64,000 nucleotides of DNA, taken from the NCBI GenBank assembly GCA_028284675.1, contig JANQRI010000030.1:48460-112459 (forward strand), written 5' to 3'. The DNA comes from Gammaproteobacteria bacterium. GTDB lineage: Bacteria; Pseudomonadota; Gammaproteobacteria; HTCC5015. Shown here one piece after another: positions 53,711 through 62,610 of the stretch (positions are counted from its first letter, which is position 1; the number at the start of each line of letters is the position of its first letter). The notes under the pieces were generated by a model. That model was given only the letters and a program-made list of their open reading frames with translations. It ran no database searches and was not told the origin of the DNA. Made by a program: the position numbers and the translations under genes.

Positions 53711-54250
53711 TCAGCCCGTCATAAAAAGTTTTGGCAGCCTGCGACAGATAAAGTCCGCAATTTCATGTTCGTTGTTGATATCCAGCAAAGTAATGTGATC
53801 CGGTACGATTAACGGGGAGTCGCTTGCGATCGCAATAATATGCTCATCTTTCGGGAAAAGCAGTGGTTTGCCCATTGAAGGCCGGTGCAGCTCGATTTTC
53901 GGAAACTGTCCTTGTTTAAATCCTTCCACCAGAATTAAGTCCAGTGTGGCGTGATCCAGATGGGCGATATGTTCTTCAAGCCTGGGTGCATGCTCATATT
54001 CGCGTTCTACCATCAGTGCCCAACGTTGATCCGATGTCACCAGCATCTGCTGGGCACCGGCTTTGCGAAGCTCAAAGCTGTCTTTGCCGGGCTTGTCCAC
54101 ATCGAAGTCGTGATGCGCATGTTTGATCATGCCGACACAGACGCCGCGTTCACATAATAACGGCAGCAGCTTAACCAGCAGGGTGGTTTTGCCGGTGTTG
54201 CTGTACGCCGCAAACCCGAGGACCGGGGGAGTCTGTTTGACTGTATTCAT
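53711..54250 (-). CDS. mobB: Molybdopterin-guanine dinucleotide biosynthesis protein MobB
   Basis: A 179-residue GTP-binding P-loop protein that helps MobA make MGD cofactor. Walker A lies in GFAAYSNTGKTTLLVKLLP, followed by MIKHAHHDFDVDKPGKDSF and LILVEGFKQGQFPKIELHR, both characteristic. mobA is not in the window. It is the first gene of the mobB-moeA-RDD operon and is divergent from dsbC. Confidence 0.95.
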   Translation of the reverse strand: MNTVKQTPPVLGFAAYSNTGKTTLLVKLLPLLCERGVCVGMIKHAHHDFDVDKPGKDSFELRKAGAQQMLVTSDQRWALMVEREYEHAPRLEEHIAHLDHATLDLILVEGFKQGQFPKIELHRPSMGKPLLFPKDEHIIAIASDSPLIVPDHITLLDINNEHEIADFICRRLPKLFMTG

Positions 54251-54287
54251 TCCGGATATCCAAATGCCCGTAACATTAGAGGCTTAT

Positions 54288-54309
54288 CATCGCCAGCCAT
54301 TTGGCGATG
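54288..54309. repeat. Inverted repeat before mobB
   Basis: CATCGCCA (54288-54295) and TGGCGATG (54302-54309) are exact inverted copies separated by six bases, between the divergent mobB and dsbC genes and 38 bases before the mobB start. It could be an operator or a leader hairpin. It is not the known ModE consensus. Confidence 0.4.
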
Positions 54310-54463
54310 CTTGGGGTTTATACATGCGTGCCTGATTCCGGGCAAGCGGTTTTGTGCGGTTTCTTCAGGAAAAAGTGTTTTTTGGGCTGTATCTGAATGT
54401 TTTATATTTGTGGCTGTCATATGCAATGTGTAAGATACCGCCCTGACTTAATGAGGATCTATT

Positions 54464-55198
54464 ATGCTACGAAAATTATTGCTGGGATTGGGACTGTTTT
54501 TTAGTGTTATCGCGGTATCATTCGCGGATAAAGCACCGGCAGCTGATGTCCCGGCTGATGTTAAAAAGCGTCTGGGGCAGGTGATCCCCGGTGTGAAACT
54601 GGATAATATTTCCTCCACACCGCTGCCCGGTTTATATCAGGTCAATTTCCAGGGAAGGGTGCTATACATATCCGAGGACGGGCGTTACGTACTGCAGGGT
54701 GATATCTACGACCGGGAAACATCGACCAATCTGACCGAAAAATCCCGCAGCAAAATGCGACTCGTGGCAATGGAAAAATTTGATGATTCCACTGCGGTCG
54801 TGTTTTCACCGAAGAAACCGAAGTATTCGATTACCGTATTTACCGATACTACGTGTGGATTCTGCCGTAAAATTCACCAGGAAGTTCCGGCACTGAACAA
54901 AGAGGGCGTCAAAGTCCGTTACATGCTTTACCCAAGAGCGGGTATCGGTTCGCCGAGCTATAAAACCCTGGAAAGTATCTGGTGTGCGGATGACAAACTT
55001 GATGCAATGAATGTCGCGAAGTCGGGCGGCAGCATTCCGGAGAAAAGCTGTAAGAATCCGATTGCGGAGCATATGCAGCTCGCACAACAGTTTGGTTTGC
55101 GCGGTACACCGATGATTGTGACCGGTAAAGGTACGGTGATCAATGGCTATCAGCCGGCTGATCAGCTTTTGACGATTTTGGCCTCTGAGAGCAAGTAG
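54464..55198 (+). CDS. dsbC: Disulfide isomerase DsbC
   Basis: A 244-residue periplasmic thiol:disulfide isomerase. Signal peptide, an N-terminal dimerisation domain (ADVKKRLGQVIPGVKLDNIS), and a thioredoxin-like domain with CGFC (C131, C134), plus the second structural pair (about C173 and C192) and the cis-Pro GLRGTPMIV. GAGG upstream of the ATG. It needs reduction by DsbD, which is represented by the 27490 gene. It converges on the helicase gene. Confidence 0.96.
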   Translation: MLRKLLLGLGLFFSVIAVSFADKAPAADVPADVKKRLGQVIPGVKLDNISSTPLPGLYQVNFQGRVLYISEDGRYVLQGDIYDRETSTNLTEKSRSKMRLVAMEKFDDSTAVVFSPKKPKYSITVFTDTTCGFCRKIHQEVPALNKEGVKVRYMLYPRAGIGSPSYKTLESIWCADDKLDAMNVAKSGGSIPEKSCKNPIAEHMQLAQQFGLRGTPMIVTGKGTVINGYQPADQLLTILASESK

Positions 55199-55241
55199 AA
55201 GCTGAACCTAGGAACGGTATATGCTTTCAGGCAAAGCCTGC

Positions 55242-58200
55242 TTAGTTGGTTGGTGTTTCAGCAAATATATTTTTTGAGGTAAACAGCAGTCCGGCGGTGA
55301 CTTGTTTGTCCGGCCAGAGTTGCCGGATGCCGTCCACATAGTAAACCAGTTGTCCGCGATAGTGTTCTAGCAGTGCATCAATTTCGCTGTCATCGCTAAT
55401 GGGATGAGTTTTGTAATCAATTACCCATACGCGATCATCGTTAACGACCAGCCTGTCGATAATACCATTAACCTGCCGGCCTCCGGCTGCTTTGTAAGTT
55501 ATCGGCACTTCTTTGTATGCTTGTTCATAGCAATCCGGGTTAAATAAAAAATCGAATTTTTTCATTTGTAAAAGCTGTTCGACTTCATGTTGCCAGCCGC
55601 TGAGTGCCTGTCTGTCAACTTTATAAGACAGATAGGGCTCCAGATCGATCTGATGGACAGGATCGGGATGAGCCAGTTTTTCCAGCAGTTTATGGATCAC
55701 GATACCGCGTTGACGTGCATGGCTGTCATCATGTTCAGGATCTGATGTTTTCTGCAATTGAGCGGTGTGCTCCGGCGCTGCACTACTGGGGATGATGTTC
55801 CCGCACGTATCCGGCAGCTGTACCGGGGGTTCCTGCTCTGTCTGATCAGAGGTGACTGTTTGCCGGGTTTCGGCTTGTTGTTTCGGGGCTGTTTCAGGGG
55901 TGCCATTGCTAAGCACCCATTCCCCGTCAGGCAATTGCTGCACATGCGCTTCCATTGCATCGGCAATTTTACGGTACCAGCAGGCCGGGTCAGGTTCACG
56001 TTTGCCGGTGACCGCGCCACTGATCACCAGCATATGTTGTGCGCGGCTTAACGCAACATATAACAGATTAACCTGTTCTGTTAATTGCGCATCGGTATGC
56101 GCATCATGGAGTTTTTCTATCACGGCCGGGCTGTTTTTTTTGCCGGTATAAAGCAATATGTTCTGAGGCTGTGCGTTACTATGTGGCCAGTCGACCAGCG
56201 CATTATAACTGTCATGACGGCTATGCTGCGTGGCAGTATCCGCCAGAAATACCACTAGGGCTTCCAGCCCTTTGGCGGCGTGCACGGTCAGCAGTTTTAT
56301 TTTTCCATGTTGTCCGGGTGCCGGCGGTGTGTCCGGCCGGTCCGATGCGCTGGCACGTAAGTTTTTTAGTGTAGCCAAAAAACGCGCAATACTGGGGTAG
56401 CGGCCGCTATCAGCGTGCAAGGCCATTTCCAGTATCGTATTGAGGTTCGCGGTTACATTTGCTACCAGTGTTACGGGTACAGCCTGTTGGTAACGCTGAA
56501 TAATATTGCCTTCCTGATAAATTCGGTCCAGCAGGTCGTGTATCGGCAGCTGGCCCAACAGTGTTCGCCAGCGTTTAAGCAGATCCGCGGCCCGTTGCAG
56601 AGGCGGTGATGCGTTTTGTTGTTCGGTCAGGTACGTTAATTTTTCCGACCAGATGTTGGACTGATCACACCGGGCCAGCTGAATTAGATCATCGTCGCTT
56701 GCAGAGAAAACCGGTGAACGCAGCACCTGCGCGAGTGCAAGATTATTAAACGGGGTAATCAATATATTCAGCAGCGCTTCGATATCCTGAACTTCCAGGC
56801 TGTCGAGTAACGCACCTTTTTCCGCACCGAGGAAAGGTATTTCAGTATCAATGAAAGCACGTTCATATTCAGCAATATGTGTGCGGTTGCGAAACAGCAC
56901 CAGGATATCTGCATAATCCAGCAGCGCATCTTCGCCGTCGCGTTTGATCGTATAGTGCTGATCAATCAATTCCCGGATGCGTGTAGCAATCTGCAGGCCT
57001 TCCCGATAATGTGTATCGGATTCACCGGTTTCCGGTGCTTCTGTTAACGGGTTCCTGAGTCGTAACGGTGTGTTGCTAAGATCGTCTTCGGTATCATTAT
57101 TATCCGTTTGGATCAACGGCAGGATTTCCACCCGTCCCCACAGGTTGTCACGGTGCGTGCTGTGCTCCTGATATTGCGGCAAGCGGCTGCCGAGTACCGT
57201 TTCGTTAAATAAAAAATTCAGGCACTGGATGATTGCCGGTGCCGAGCGCCAGGAACGGCTCAGCGGAAAGTTTTCCGCCTGCAGGTTTTGTTGCAGCCAT
57301 TCGCCAGCTGTATGCTGCAGCTGTGGGTTTGCGCGGCGGAAGCTGTAAATCGATTGTTTGGTATCGCCGACCAAAAATACACTGCGTTCACGTGCATTGT
57401 CGCCGGCCGCGATTTCCTCCAGCAGCGGCAAAATCAACTGCCATTGGGTTGGGTTGGTATCCTGGAATTCATCGATTAACAAATGATCGATCTTTTGATC
57501 CAGTTTGTACTGTACCCATAATGCATGATCGGGTTGATGCAATAACTGATAAGTTGCCCATTCAAGATCCGCAAAGTCCAGTGAAGACTGTTCCTGTTTA
57601 ATCCGCTGGTAATGGTATAAAAGTCGTTCCCCGGCGCGATACCAGGCCTGGTTAATGGTATATGCCTGCATAGATAAATATCGGTCATGGGTTTCAAGTA
57701 TCGCTTCGCTCAGGCGCTGATGCAGATCAACAAATGTTTCGGCATCTTTGCTGCCGAGTTTTTTTTCCAAAACCTGCGTCAACTTGCGCTGCAGCGGTTT
57801 CATTTCTTTGCTTAGAAATGCGTGTTGACATGCATCAAAACGTTCAGGCAGATCGTGCTGCCGGTCCAGAGCAAGCTGGATTTGAGCAGCGGACTCTGCA
57901 TTTTTTTTCGTTATATGCTTGCTGAGCAGCTCACTGAAAAAAGATAATTCCTCACAGCGTGTGTCGGTGAAAAAATCGGCCAGCGGATTGTCTTTCGGCT
58001 TTAATAATTTTTTCAAACACCCGGATGCATACTCAACAGGATCTTTTCGGTTCTCGGTAAATGCCCACCAGTCACTGCGGTGGGCAAGAAAGCCGTTCAT
58101 CAAAGCCTGGCGGGTGCTGTATAAACTGTTACACGCATCGAACAATATTTCCAATGCCTTTGCGGTCGGGCTGTCCGGTTGCTTTGTCGCCTCCAGAAAC

Positions 58201-58655
58201 AATGCATCCCATGCAGTGCTTTCCATAATTCCGGTGGTTTCCAGCAGCTCATAGCCCGGCGGCACACCGGCCTCCAGCGGAAAGCGTCGCAGCAGTTCCT
58301 GGCAAAACGCGTGAAAGGTCGCGATCCGCAATGGCTGCGTGCTTAGCAGGATTTCTTCATATAAAGTGCCGGCCCGGGTGAGCACCTCATCCGACGGGGA
58401 TACACCGATGCTTTCCAATTCGTCCGATAATGCCTGTTCATCGCAGGCAGCCAGGGCCTGCAGCCGCTGGTGCAGACGCTGACGCATCTCGGCAGCAGCT
58501 TTGCGGGTAAACGTCAGTGCCAGAATACCACCCGGCCGTGCGCCGTTTAACAGCAGCCGGATAATGCGTGTGACCAGCAGATAGGTTTTACCGGTACCGG
58601 CTGATGCGGATACCGTCGCATTGATTGCAGGATCGCTGGGACTGTGTGTTGCCAT
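55242..58655 (-). CDS. AddA/RecB-like helicase-nuclease
   Basis: A 1137-residue UvrD/Rep superfamily helicase fused to a nuclease. Walker A is in VSASAGTGKTYLLV, motif II in LLIDEFQDTNPTQW, motif III near GDTKQSIYSFRRANP, motif V/VI near KLLTVHAAKGLEALVVFL and NLLYVALSRAQ. The C-terminal nuclease is of PD-(D/E)xK type (GIIDRLVVNDDRVWVIDYKT). This is the AddA layout for double-strand break processing. ATG 58655 (MATHSPSDPAINATVSASAG) is preferred over 58679. No addB lies beside it: the upstream neighbours are pentapeptide genes. Confidence 0.9.
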   Translation of the reverse strand: MATHSPSDPAINATVSASAGTGKTYLLVTRIIRLLLNGARPGGILALTFTRKAAAEMRQRLHQRLQALAACDEQALSDELESIGVSPSDEVLTRAGTLYEEILLSTQPLRIATFHAFCQELLRRFPLEAGVPPGYELLETTGIMESTAWDALFLEATKQPDSPTAKALEILFDACNSLYSTRQALMNGFLAHRSDWWAFTENRKDPVEYASGCLKKLLKPKDNPLADFFTDTRCEELSFFSELLSKHITKKNAESAAQIQLALDRQHDLPERFDACQHAFLSKEMKPLQRKLTQVLEKKLGSKDAETFVDLHQRLSEAILETHDRYLSMQAYTINQAWYRAGERLLYHYQRIKQEQSSLDFADLEWATYQLLHQPDHALWVQYKLDQKIDHLLIDEFQDTNPTQWQLILPLLEEIAAGDNARERSVFLVGDTKQSIYSFRRANPQLQHTAGEWLQQNLQAENFPLSRSWRSAPAIIQCLNFLFNETVLGSRLPQYQEHSTHRDNLWGRVEILPLIQTDNNDTEDDLSNTPLRLRNPLTEAPETGESDTHYREGLQIATRIRELIDQHYTIKRDGEDALLDYADILVLFRNRTHIAEYERAFIDTEIPFLGAEKGALLDSLEVQDIEALLNILITPFNNLALAQVLRSPVFSASDDDLIQLARCDQSNIWSEKLTYLTEQQNASPPLQRAADLLKRWRTLLGQLPIHDLLDRIYQEGNIIQRYQQAVPVTLVANVTANLNTILEMALHADSGRYPSIARFLATLKNLRASASDRPDTPPAPGQHGKIKLLTVHAAKGLEALVVFLADTATQHSRHDSYNALVDWPHSNAQPQNILLYTGKKNSPAVIEKLHDAHTDAQLTEQVNLLYVALSRAQHMLVISGAVTGKREPDPACWYRKIADAMEAHVQQLPDGEWVLSNGTPETAPKQQAETRQTVTSDQTEQEPPVQLPDTCGNIIPSSAAPEHTAQLQKTSDPEHDDSHARQRGIVIHKLLEKLAHPDPVHQIDLEPYLSYKVDRQALSGWQHEVEQLLQMKKFDFLFNPDCYEQAYKEVPITYKAAGGRQVNGIIDRLVVNDDRVWVIDYKTHPISDDSEIDALLEHYRGQLVYYVDGIRQLWPDKQVTAGLLFTSKNIFAETPTN

Positions 58656-58716
58656 GGCCGCACAGCATAGCAAATTCACAATGAGTAATCAGTGGAAATA
58701 ATACAGTGGTAACCCA

Positions 58717-58756
58717 ATAAAAAACCCGGCGCTGCCCATAAGCAATGCCGGGTTTT
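58717..58756 (-). terminator. Rho-independent terminator of first pentapeptide gene
   Basis: On the minus strand, AACCCGGC / GCCGGGTT arms (58747-58754 and 58723-58730) flank a 16-base loop and are followed by a TTTTTT-rich tail. It terminates the gene at 58792. The same terminator, with changes only in the loop, follows the second copy at 60441-60480. Confidence 0.88.
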
Positions 58757-58791
58757 GGTGTATGTTGTGACTGACCGTAGGGCGTGATGGT

Positions 58792-60249
58792 TTAGTCTTT
58801 AATTGCTTTATCGCGCAGACCCCAGTCCATTTTTGCATTCTCGAATGTGGCTCCATTAATTTGAGTTTTGTTCATGCTGGCGCCTTTGAGGTTTGCTCCG
58901 TCAAAGTCAACGTTTCGTGCGTCTGCACCGTCCAGATTTGCATTCGATAAGTTTGCATTCATAAGTTCAGCACCGAGTAAACTAGCGTTACTGAGGTTGG
59001 CATTTTTGAGTGTCGCATTATTAAGGTATGCATTAAGTTTGGCGCCTGACAGGTTGGCACCGGTTAAGTTAACACGGTCCATTTTTGCAAAATTTAAATT
59101 GGCGGTCCGCAGATTTTTTATCGTCGCAACATTTTTGGCGGTCAGCCGGCCTTCACCGGAAATCTGCGCAGTAAACTCAGCTTTTTTCATATTGGCATTG
59201 TGTACATTGGCGTTCTGCATATCAGATCCGGCCAGCACGGTGCTCTCCATAGTTGCATTTGAGAGATTAACCTGTCCAAGATTACTGAGTATGAGTTTTG
59301 TATTCGATAAATCGGCGTGACTCAGGTTCATACCAAAAAGGTTGGCTCTGGAGATCTTCGTGTCCTGTAGATTGGCAGTGCGCAGGTTCTTGGCGCCGCG
59401 CAGATCTCCGCTAATATATGCATCGTCGATAATTGCCTTATGAAAGTTTGTGCCGGTAAATTTGTCGCCTGAGATAAATGCTTTCGTCAGGGTTGCGCCA
59501 CTGAGGTTTACATTACGCAGGTCACTATCATCGAAAGTTACATCAGTCAGGTTTTTGCCACTAAAATTAACGCCAACGAGGCTGGTCTCACGTATGCTTG
59601 CATACGATAGTGGAGCAGTATGCAGGTTTTTGGCATTGCTTAAGTTTTTTGCTTTATAAAAAGCTGCATGTTCCAGGTTGGTTTTATATAAATTCGTACC
59701 ATTCAAATCAGTACCATGGAACATACCTTTGGCAATAATACTATTGCTCAAATTAACATTTGTTAGATTAGAATTACTAAATGCTGCCTCTAAAAGGTTC
59801 TTGTTACTGAGGTCCATTCCGGTTAAATCGGTTTTTGATAAGCTTATTCCCTGCATTGATTTAGCCTGACTCAGTGTACTTTGCCGGATGTTTTTGGACC
59901 CGCTCAGCCCCGCTTTGTCCAGTGTTGCGCCATTAAACTGTGCGCCGTTGAGGTTGGTGTCGTAAAGCTGCGCGCCAGTTAAGTTTGCTCCGGTGAAGTC
60001 CACATTGGTCAGATTCGCACCGGTAAAATCTGCATTTCGCAGGTCTGCATTGCGAAAGCTGGCGCCGGCTAAATTGGCACCCTTAAAATTACCGTCCTTA
60101 TGTACTTTGCCCGCACCGTTAAAATCGCGCATATCCGCTTGTGCGATTAGATTTTCCCATTGAGTTGCTTCATTCGCCGCCGGGGTGTTTGGGGCGGATA
60201 TGCCCATCTCAACGGGTACCATACCAGTGGATTCTATTGGGGTTGCCAT
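58792..60249 (-). CDS. Pentapeptide-repeat protein, longer copy
   Basis: A 485-residue protein, mostly A(D/N)LxX pentapeptide repeats from about residue 53 to the end, which should form a right-handed quadrilateral beta-helix. The first 45 residues are not repeats and match the other copy (MAxPIESTG, then NTPAANE and QWENLIAQA). KN(L/I)xxx spacers at residues 119, 207, 287 and 378 divide the helix into units of 80-91 residues. The end MDWGLRDKAIKD is also shared. There is no signal peptide. CAGGAG before the ATG. Roles of such proteins vary from DNA mimicry to unknown. It is one unit longer than its neighbour. Confidence 0.9.
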   Translation of the reverse strand: MATPIESTGMVPVEMGISAPNTPAANEATQWENLIAQADMRDFNGAGKVHKDGNFKGANLAGASFRNADLRNADFTGANLTNVDFTGANLTGAQLYDTNLNGAQFNGATLDKAGLSGSKNIRQSTLSQAKSMQGISLSKTDLTGMDLSNKNLLEAAFSNSNLTNVNLSNSIIAKGMFHGTDLNGTNLYKTNLEHAAFYKAKNLSNAKNLHTAPLSYASIRETSLVGVNFSGKNLTDVTFDDSDLRNVNLSGATLTKAFISGDKFTGTNFHKAIIDDAYISGDLRGAKNLRTANLQDTKISRANLFGMNLSHADLSNTKLILSNLGQVNLSNATMESTVLAGSDMQNANVHNANMKKAEFTAQISGEGRLTAKNVATIKNLRTANLNFAKMDRVNLTGANLSGAKLNAYLNNATLKNANLSNASLLGAELMNANLSNANLDGADARNVDFDGANLKGASMNKTQINGATFENAKMDWGLRDKAIKD

Positions 60250-60383
60250 CGTGTTGCTCCTGTCTGCCTGTGACTTTCGGTGTATGTTGTACGAGGATTA
60301 TCCCTGCTGTGGACGGTCTGTCTATACAGCTTTGGTTTAGGGTTTGAAGCAGAGAGGGTTGGTTTTTATACCGAAAGTTATAG
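60245..60383 (-). repeat. Duplicated 5' flank, copy A
   Basis: This segment is 139 bases long and aligns without gaps to 61681-61819 with five mismatches. It covers the leader of the first pentapeptide gene, including the CAGGAG site and the motifs at 60273-60286 and 60370-60383. Confidence 0.95.
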
Positions 60384-60440
60384 AAAGGTCGCCGAAAAAA
60401 ACCTGGGATAAATGAGCATTTTTGGATCTGTGAAAAACCA

Positions 60441-60480
60441 ATAAAAAACCCGGCACAGCCCGTAAGCAATGCCGGGTTTT
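60441..60480 (-). terminator. Rho-independent terminator of second pentapeptide gene
   Basis: On the minus strand, AACCCGGC / GCCGGGTT arms (60471-60478 and 60447-60454) flank a 16-base loop and are followed by TTTTTTAT. It ends the gene at 60516, and is the duplicate of 58717-58756. Confidence 0.88.
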
Positions 60481-60515
60481 GGTGTATGTTGTGACTGACT
60501 GTAGGGCGCGACGGT

Positions 60516-61685
60516 TTAATCTTTAATTGCGTCCCAACGCAAACCCCAGTCCATTTTCGCATTGTCGAAATCGGCACCCTTAATGAAAGTGCCTTTCATG
60601 CTGGCGCTTTTAAGGTTTGCGTTAGTGAAGTCTGCATTAACGGCGTTTGCACTGTTCAGTTTTACATAAGATAGATTCGCCTTTTGAAAATTTGCTCTTT
60701 GTATGTGTGAATTGCTCAAATCGGCGTTTTGCAGTGTCGAACCAAAGAAGCTGGCATCGTTGAGGTTGGCTTGTTGCAAATTTACCCCGGTTAAGTTGAG
60801 TTTTATTAATTTCGCTCCCTCCAAATTAGCCGTATTCAAACCTTCCACTGTACGAAGATTTTTAGCAGGGTCGCCATTGCTGGTAAAGTCGGCGTATTTC
60901 AGGTTGGTTCTGTATAGGGTTGCCTGAAAAAAATCGGATCCACCCAGTTGTGTTGATTTCATGTTTGCGTATGAGAAATCAACACGCCCAACATTTGAAT
61001 TTAAAATGCTGGCTTCCGACAGATTGGCTTTTTTCATACTCAAGCCAAAAAGATTGGAGTTCTCGAAAGTGGTCGCAGCCATATCGGCGGTACGCAGGTT
61101 TTTCGTGCCGCGCAGATCTGTATCAGAAAAAACCCCATAAGAGAGCTTTGCCTGATTAAAATCAGTGCCGACCAGACTGGTGTTTTTAAACTCTGCGCGA
61201 AATAAATTAGTGCGGCTGAAATCCACGCCATCAAGGTTGGTCTGGTCAAACGTAACATGTATTAAATCTGCGCCGCTGAAATTAAAATTGGCCAGATTGG
61301 TTTCGCCCTTAAACTTAGCACCATATAGGACTGCGGTATGCAGATTTTTAGTGGCACTTAGATTTTTAACGTCATAAAAAGTTGCATTGCCTAAATTGGC
61401 TTTATTAAAATCAGCGCCTGCCAGGTTTACGTTATTAAATGAGGCCTTTGAAAGGTCTGCGCCGCTAAAGTTAGCATTGCTTAGGTCAAGGTTCTCAAAA
61501 ACAGCGCCGCTGAGATCCTGACCGCTAAAATCGGCGTTTCTGAGCGACTGTCCGGAATATGTTTTGGATGTTGCCTGTGCGATTAGATTTTCCCATTGAG
61601 CTGTCTCATTCGCCGCCGGGGTGTTTGGCCCGGATATGCCGATGCCGGTGGGTATTATGCCAGTGGATTCTATTGGGCTTGCCAT
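60516..61685 (-). CDS. Pentapeptide-repeat protein, shorter copy
   Basis: A 389-residue paralogue of the 58792 gene. The unique N-terminus (MASPIESTGIIPTG, NTPAANE, QWENLIAQA) and the C-terminal MDWGLRWDAIKD are shared. The pentapeptide region begins near residue 47. KNLxTA-type spacers are at residues 113, 195 and 275, 80-82 residues apart. It lacks one unit relative to the longer copy, which explains the 96-residue difference. The two diverge between the conserved ends, so the duplication is old or the repeats evolve fast. No signal peptide. Confidence 0.9.
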   Translation of the reverse strand: MASPIESTGIIPTGIGISGPNTPAANETAQWENLIAQATSKTYSGQSLRNADFSGQDLSGAVFENLDLSNANFSGADLSKASFNNVNLAGADFNKANLGNATFYDVKNLSATKNLHTAVLYGAKFKGETNLANFNFSGADLIHVTFDQTNLDGVDFSRTNLFRAEFKNTSLVGTDFNQAKLSYGVFSDTDLRGTKNLRTADMAATTFENSNLFGLSMKKANLSEASILNSNVGRVDFSYANMKSTQLGGSDFFQATLYRTNLKYADFTSNGDPAKNLRTVEGLNTANLEGAKLIKLNLTGVNLQQANLNDASFFGSTLQNADLSNSHIQRANFQKANLSYVKLNSANAVNADFTNANLKSASMKGTFIKGADFDNAKMDWGLRWDAIKD

Positions 61686-61819
61686 CGCGTTGCTCCTGTC
61701 TGCCTGTGACTTTTGGTGTATGTTGTACGAGGATTATCCCTGCTGTGGACGGGCTGTCTATACAGCTTTGGTTTAGGGTTTGAAGCAGGTAGGGTTGGTT
61801 TTTATACCGAAAGTTATAG
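61681..61819 (-). repeat. Duplicated 5' flank, copy B
   Basis: The second copy of the 139-base leader (see 60245-60383). One mismatch lies inside the ACTTTCGGT word (61709-61722), which reads ACTTTTGGT here. Confidence 0.95.
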
Positions 61820-61841
61820 GTGGGTAGATCAGTAGTGCAAA
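61813..61841 (-). promoter_or_regulatory. Possible promoter of second pentapeptide gene
   Basis: On the minus strand, TTTGCA (61836-61841), a 17-base spacer, then TATAAC (61813-61818). The -10 lies inside the recurring CTATAACTTTCGGT word. The -35 lies just outside the duplicated segment, so copy A would need a different -35. Confidence 0.4.
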
Positions 61842-61863
61842 GTGATTTGATAAGTGCCGCCAG

Positions 61864-62598
61864 CTATTCAGTTGCGGAAAGTATTTGCCCGGTTTCGCTT
61901 TTGATTTGTGGGTCCATCGCATATAAATAAGTATTCATAATCGATTCGATATTCGGCAGATCTTCCGGTGTTTTGCCGGGGTAGGCGCGGTTCATCATCG
62001 GTGAGCGAACTTCGCCGGGGCAGATTGCGTTAACTGTCACCGCCTGGTTTTCCAGTTCATCGGCAAGTATTTTCATAAAGGTTTCAAGCGCGGCTTTCGA
62101 TACGCCGTAAGCGCCCCAATATGCGTTTTCAACACGGTGCATGGTAAATGTAATCCGTGGATCAGAGGAGGTTTGCATCAGCGGCAGGCATGCCTGGGTC
62201 AACATAAATGGTGCGGTCAGATTAACATGCAACACCCGTTGCCAAGTGATGATGTCATAGTTTTTGATCGGTGTCGCTTCACCGAGGATCGCAGCATTGT
62301 GCAGAATGCCGTTTAGCTGGCCGAGTTCGGCTTCGATCGTTGAGGCCATATCGCTGTAGTCTTTATAACTTGCACCTTCCAAGTTTAATGGGTAGATCGC
62401 CGGTTCCGGTCCACCGTTTTCCTTGATCGCATCATATATTTTTTCGAGTTTGAACATCGTGCGGCCGAGTAATACGACAGTGGCGCCGTGGCGCGCATAG
62501 GTCATTGCGGCAACCGCGCCGATACCGTCGCCGGCGCCGGTAACCAGGATCACGCGGTCTTTAAGTGCATCGGTTTTGGGTGTGTAGTCTTGCATCAT
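61864..62598 (-). CDS. SDR oxidoreductase, YciK-like
   Basis: A 244-residue short-chain dehydrogenase. The cofactor motif is VTGAGDGIG, the structural motif HNAAILGE in place of NNAG, and the YGVSK (YxxxK) catalytic pair is present. It matches E. coli YciK in the start and in RYGATVILLGR-like parts, but the catalytic Ser region (FTSSSVG in YciK) reads FTMHRVE and is two residues shorter. The enzyme may thus be inactive or use another residue. It starts 12 bases after the hpnD stop, so both are in one operon. Confidence 0.88.
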   Translation of the reverse strand: MMQDYTPKTDALKDRVILVTGAGDGIGAVAAMTYARHGATVVLLGRTMFKLEKIYDAIKENGGPEPAIYPLNLEGASYKDYSDMASTIEAELGQLNGILHNAAILGEATPIKNYDIITWQRVLHVNLTAPFMLTQACLPLMQTSSDPRITFTMHRVENAYWGAYGVSKAALETFMKILADELENQAVTVNAICPGEVRSPMMNRAYPGKTPEDLPNIESIMNTYLYAMDPQIKSETGQILSATE

Positions 62599-62610
62599 TA
62601 GTTTTCACCA

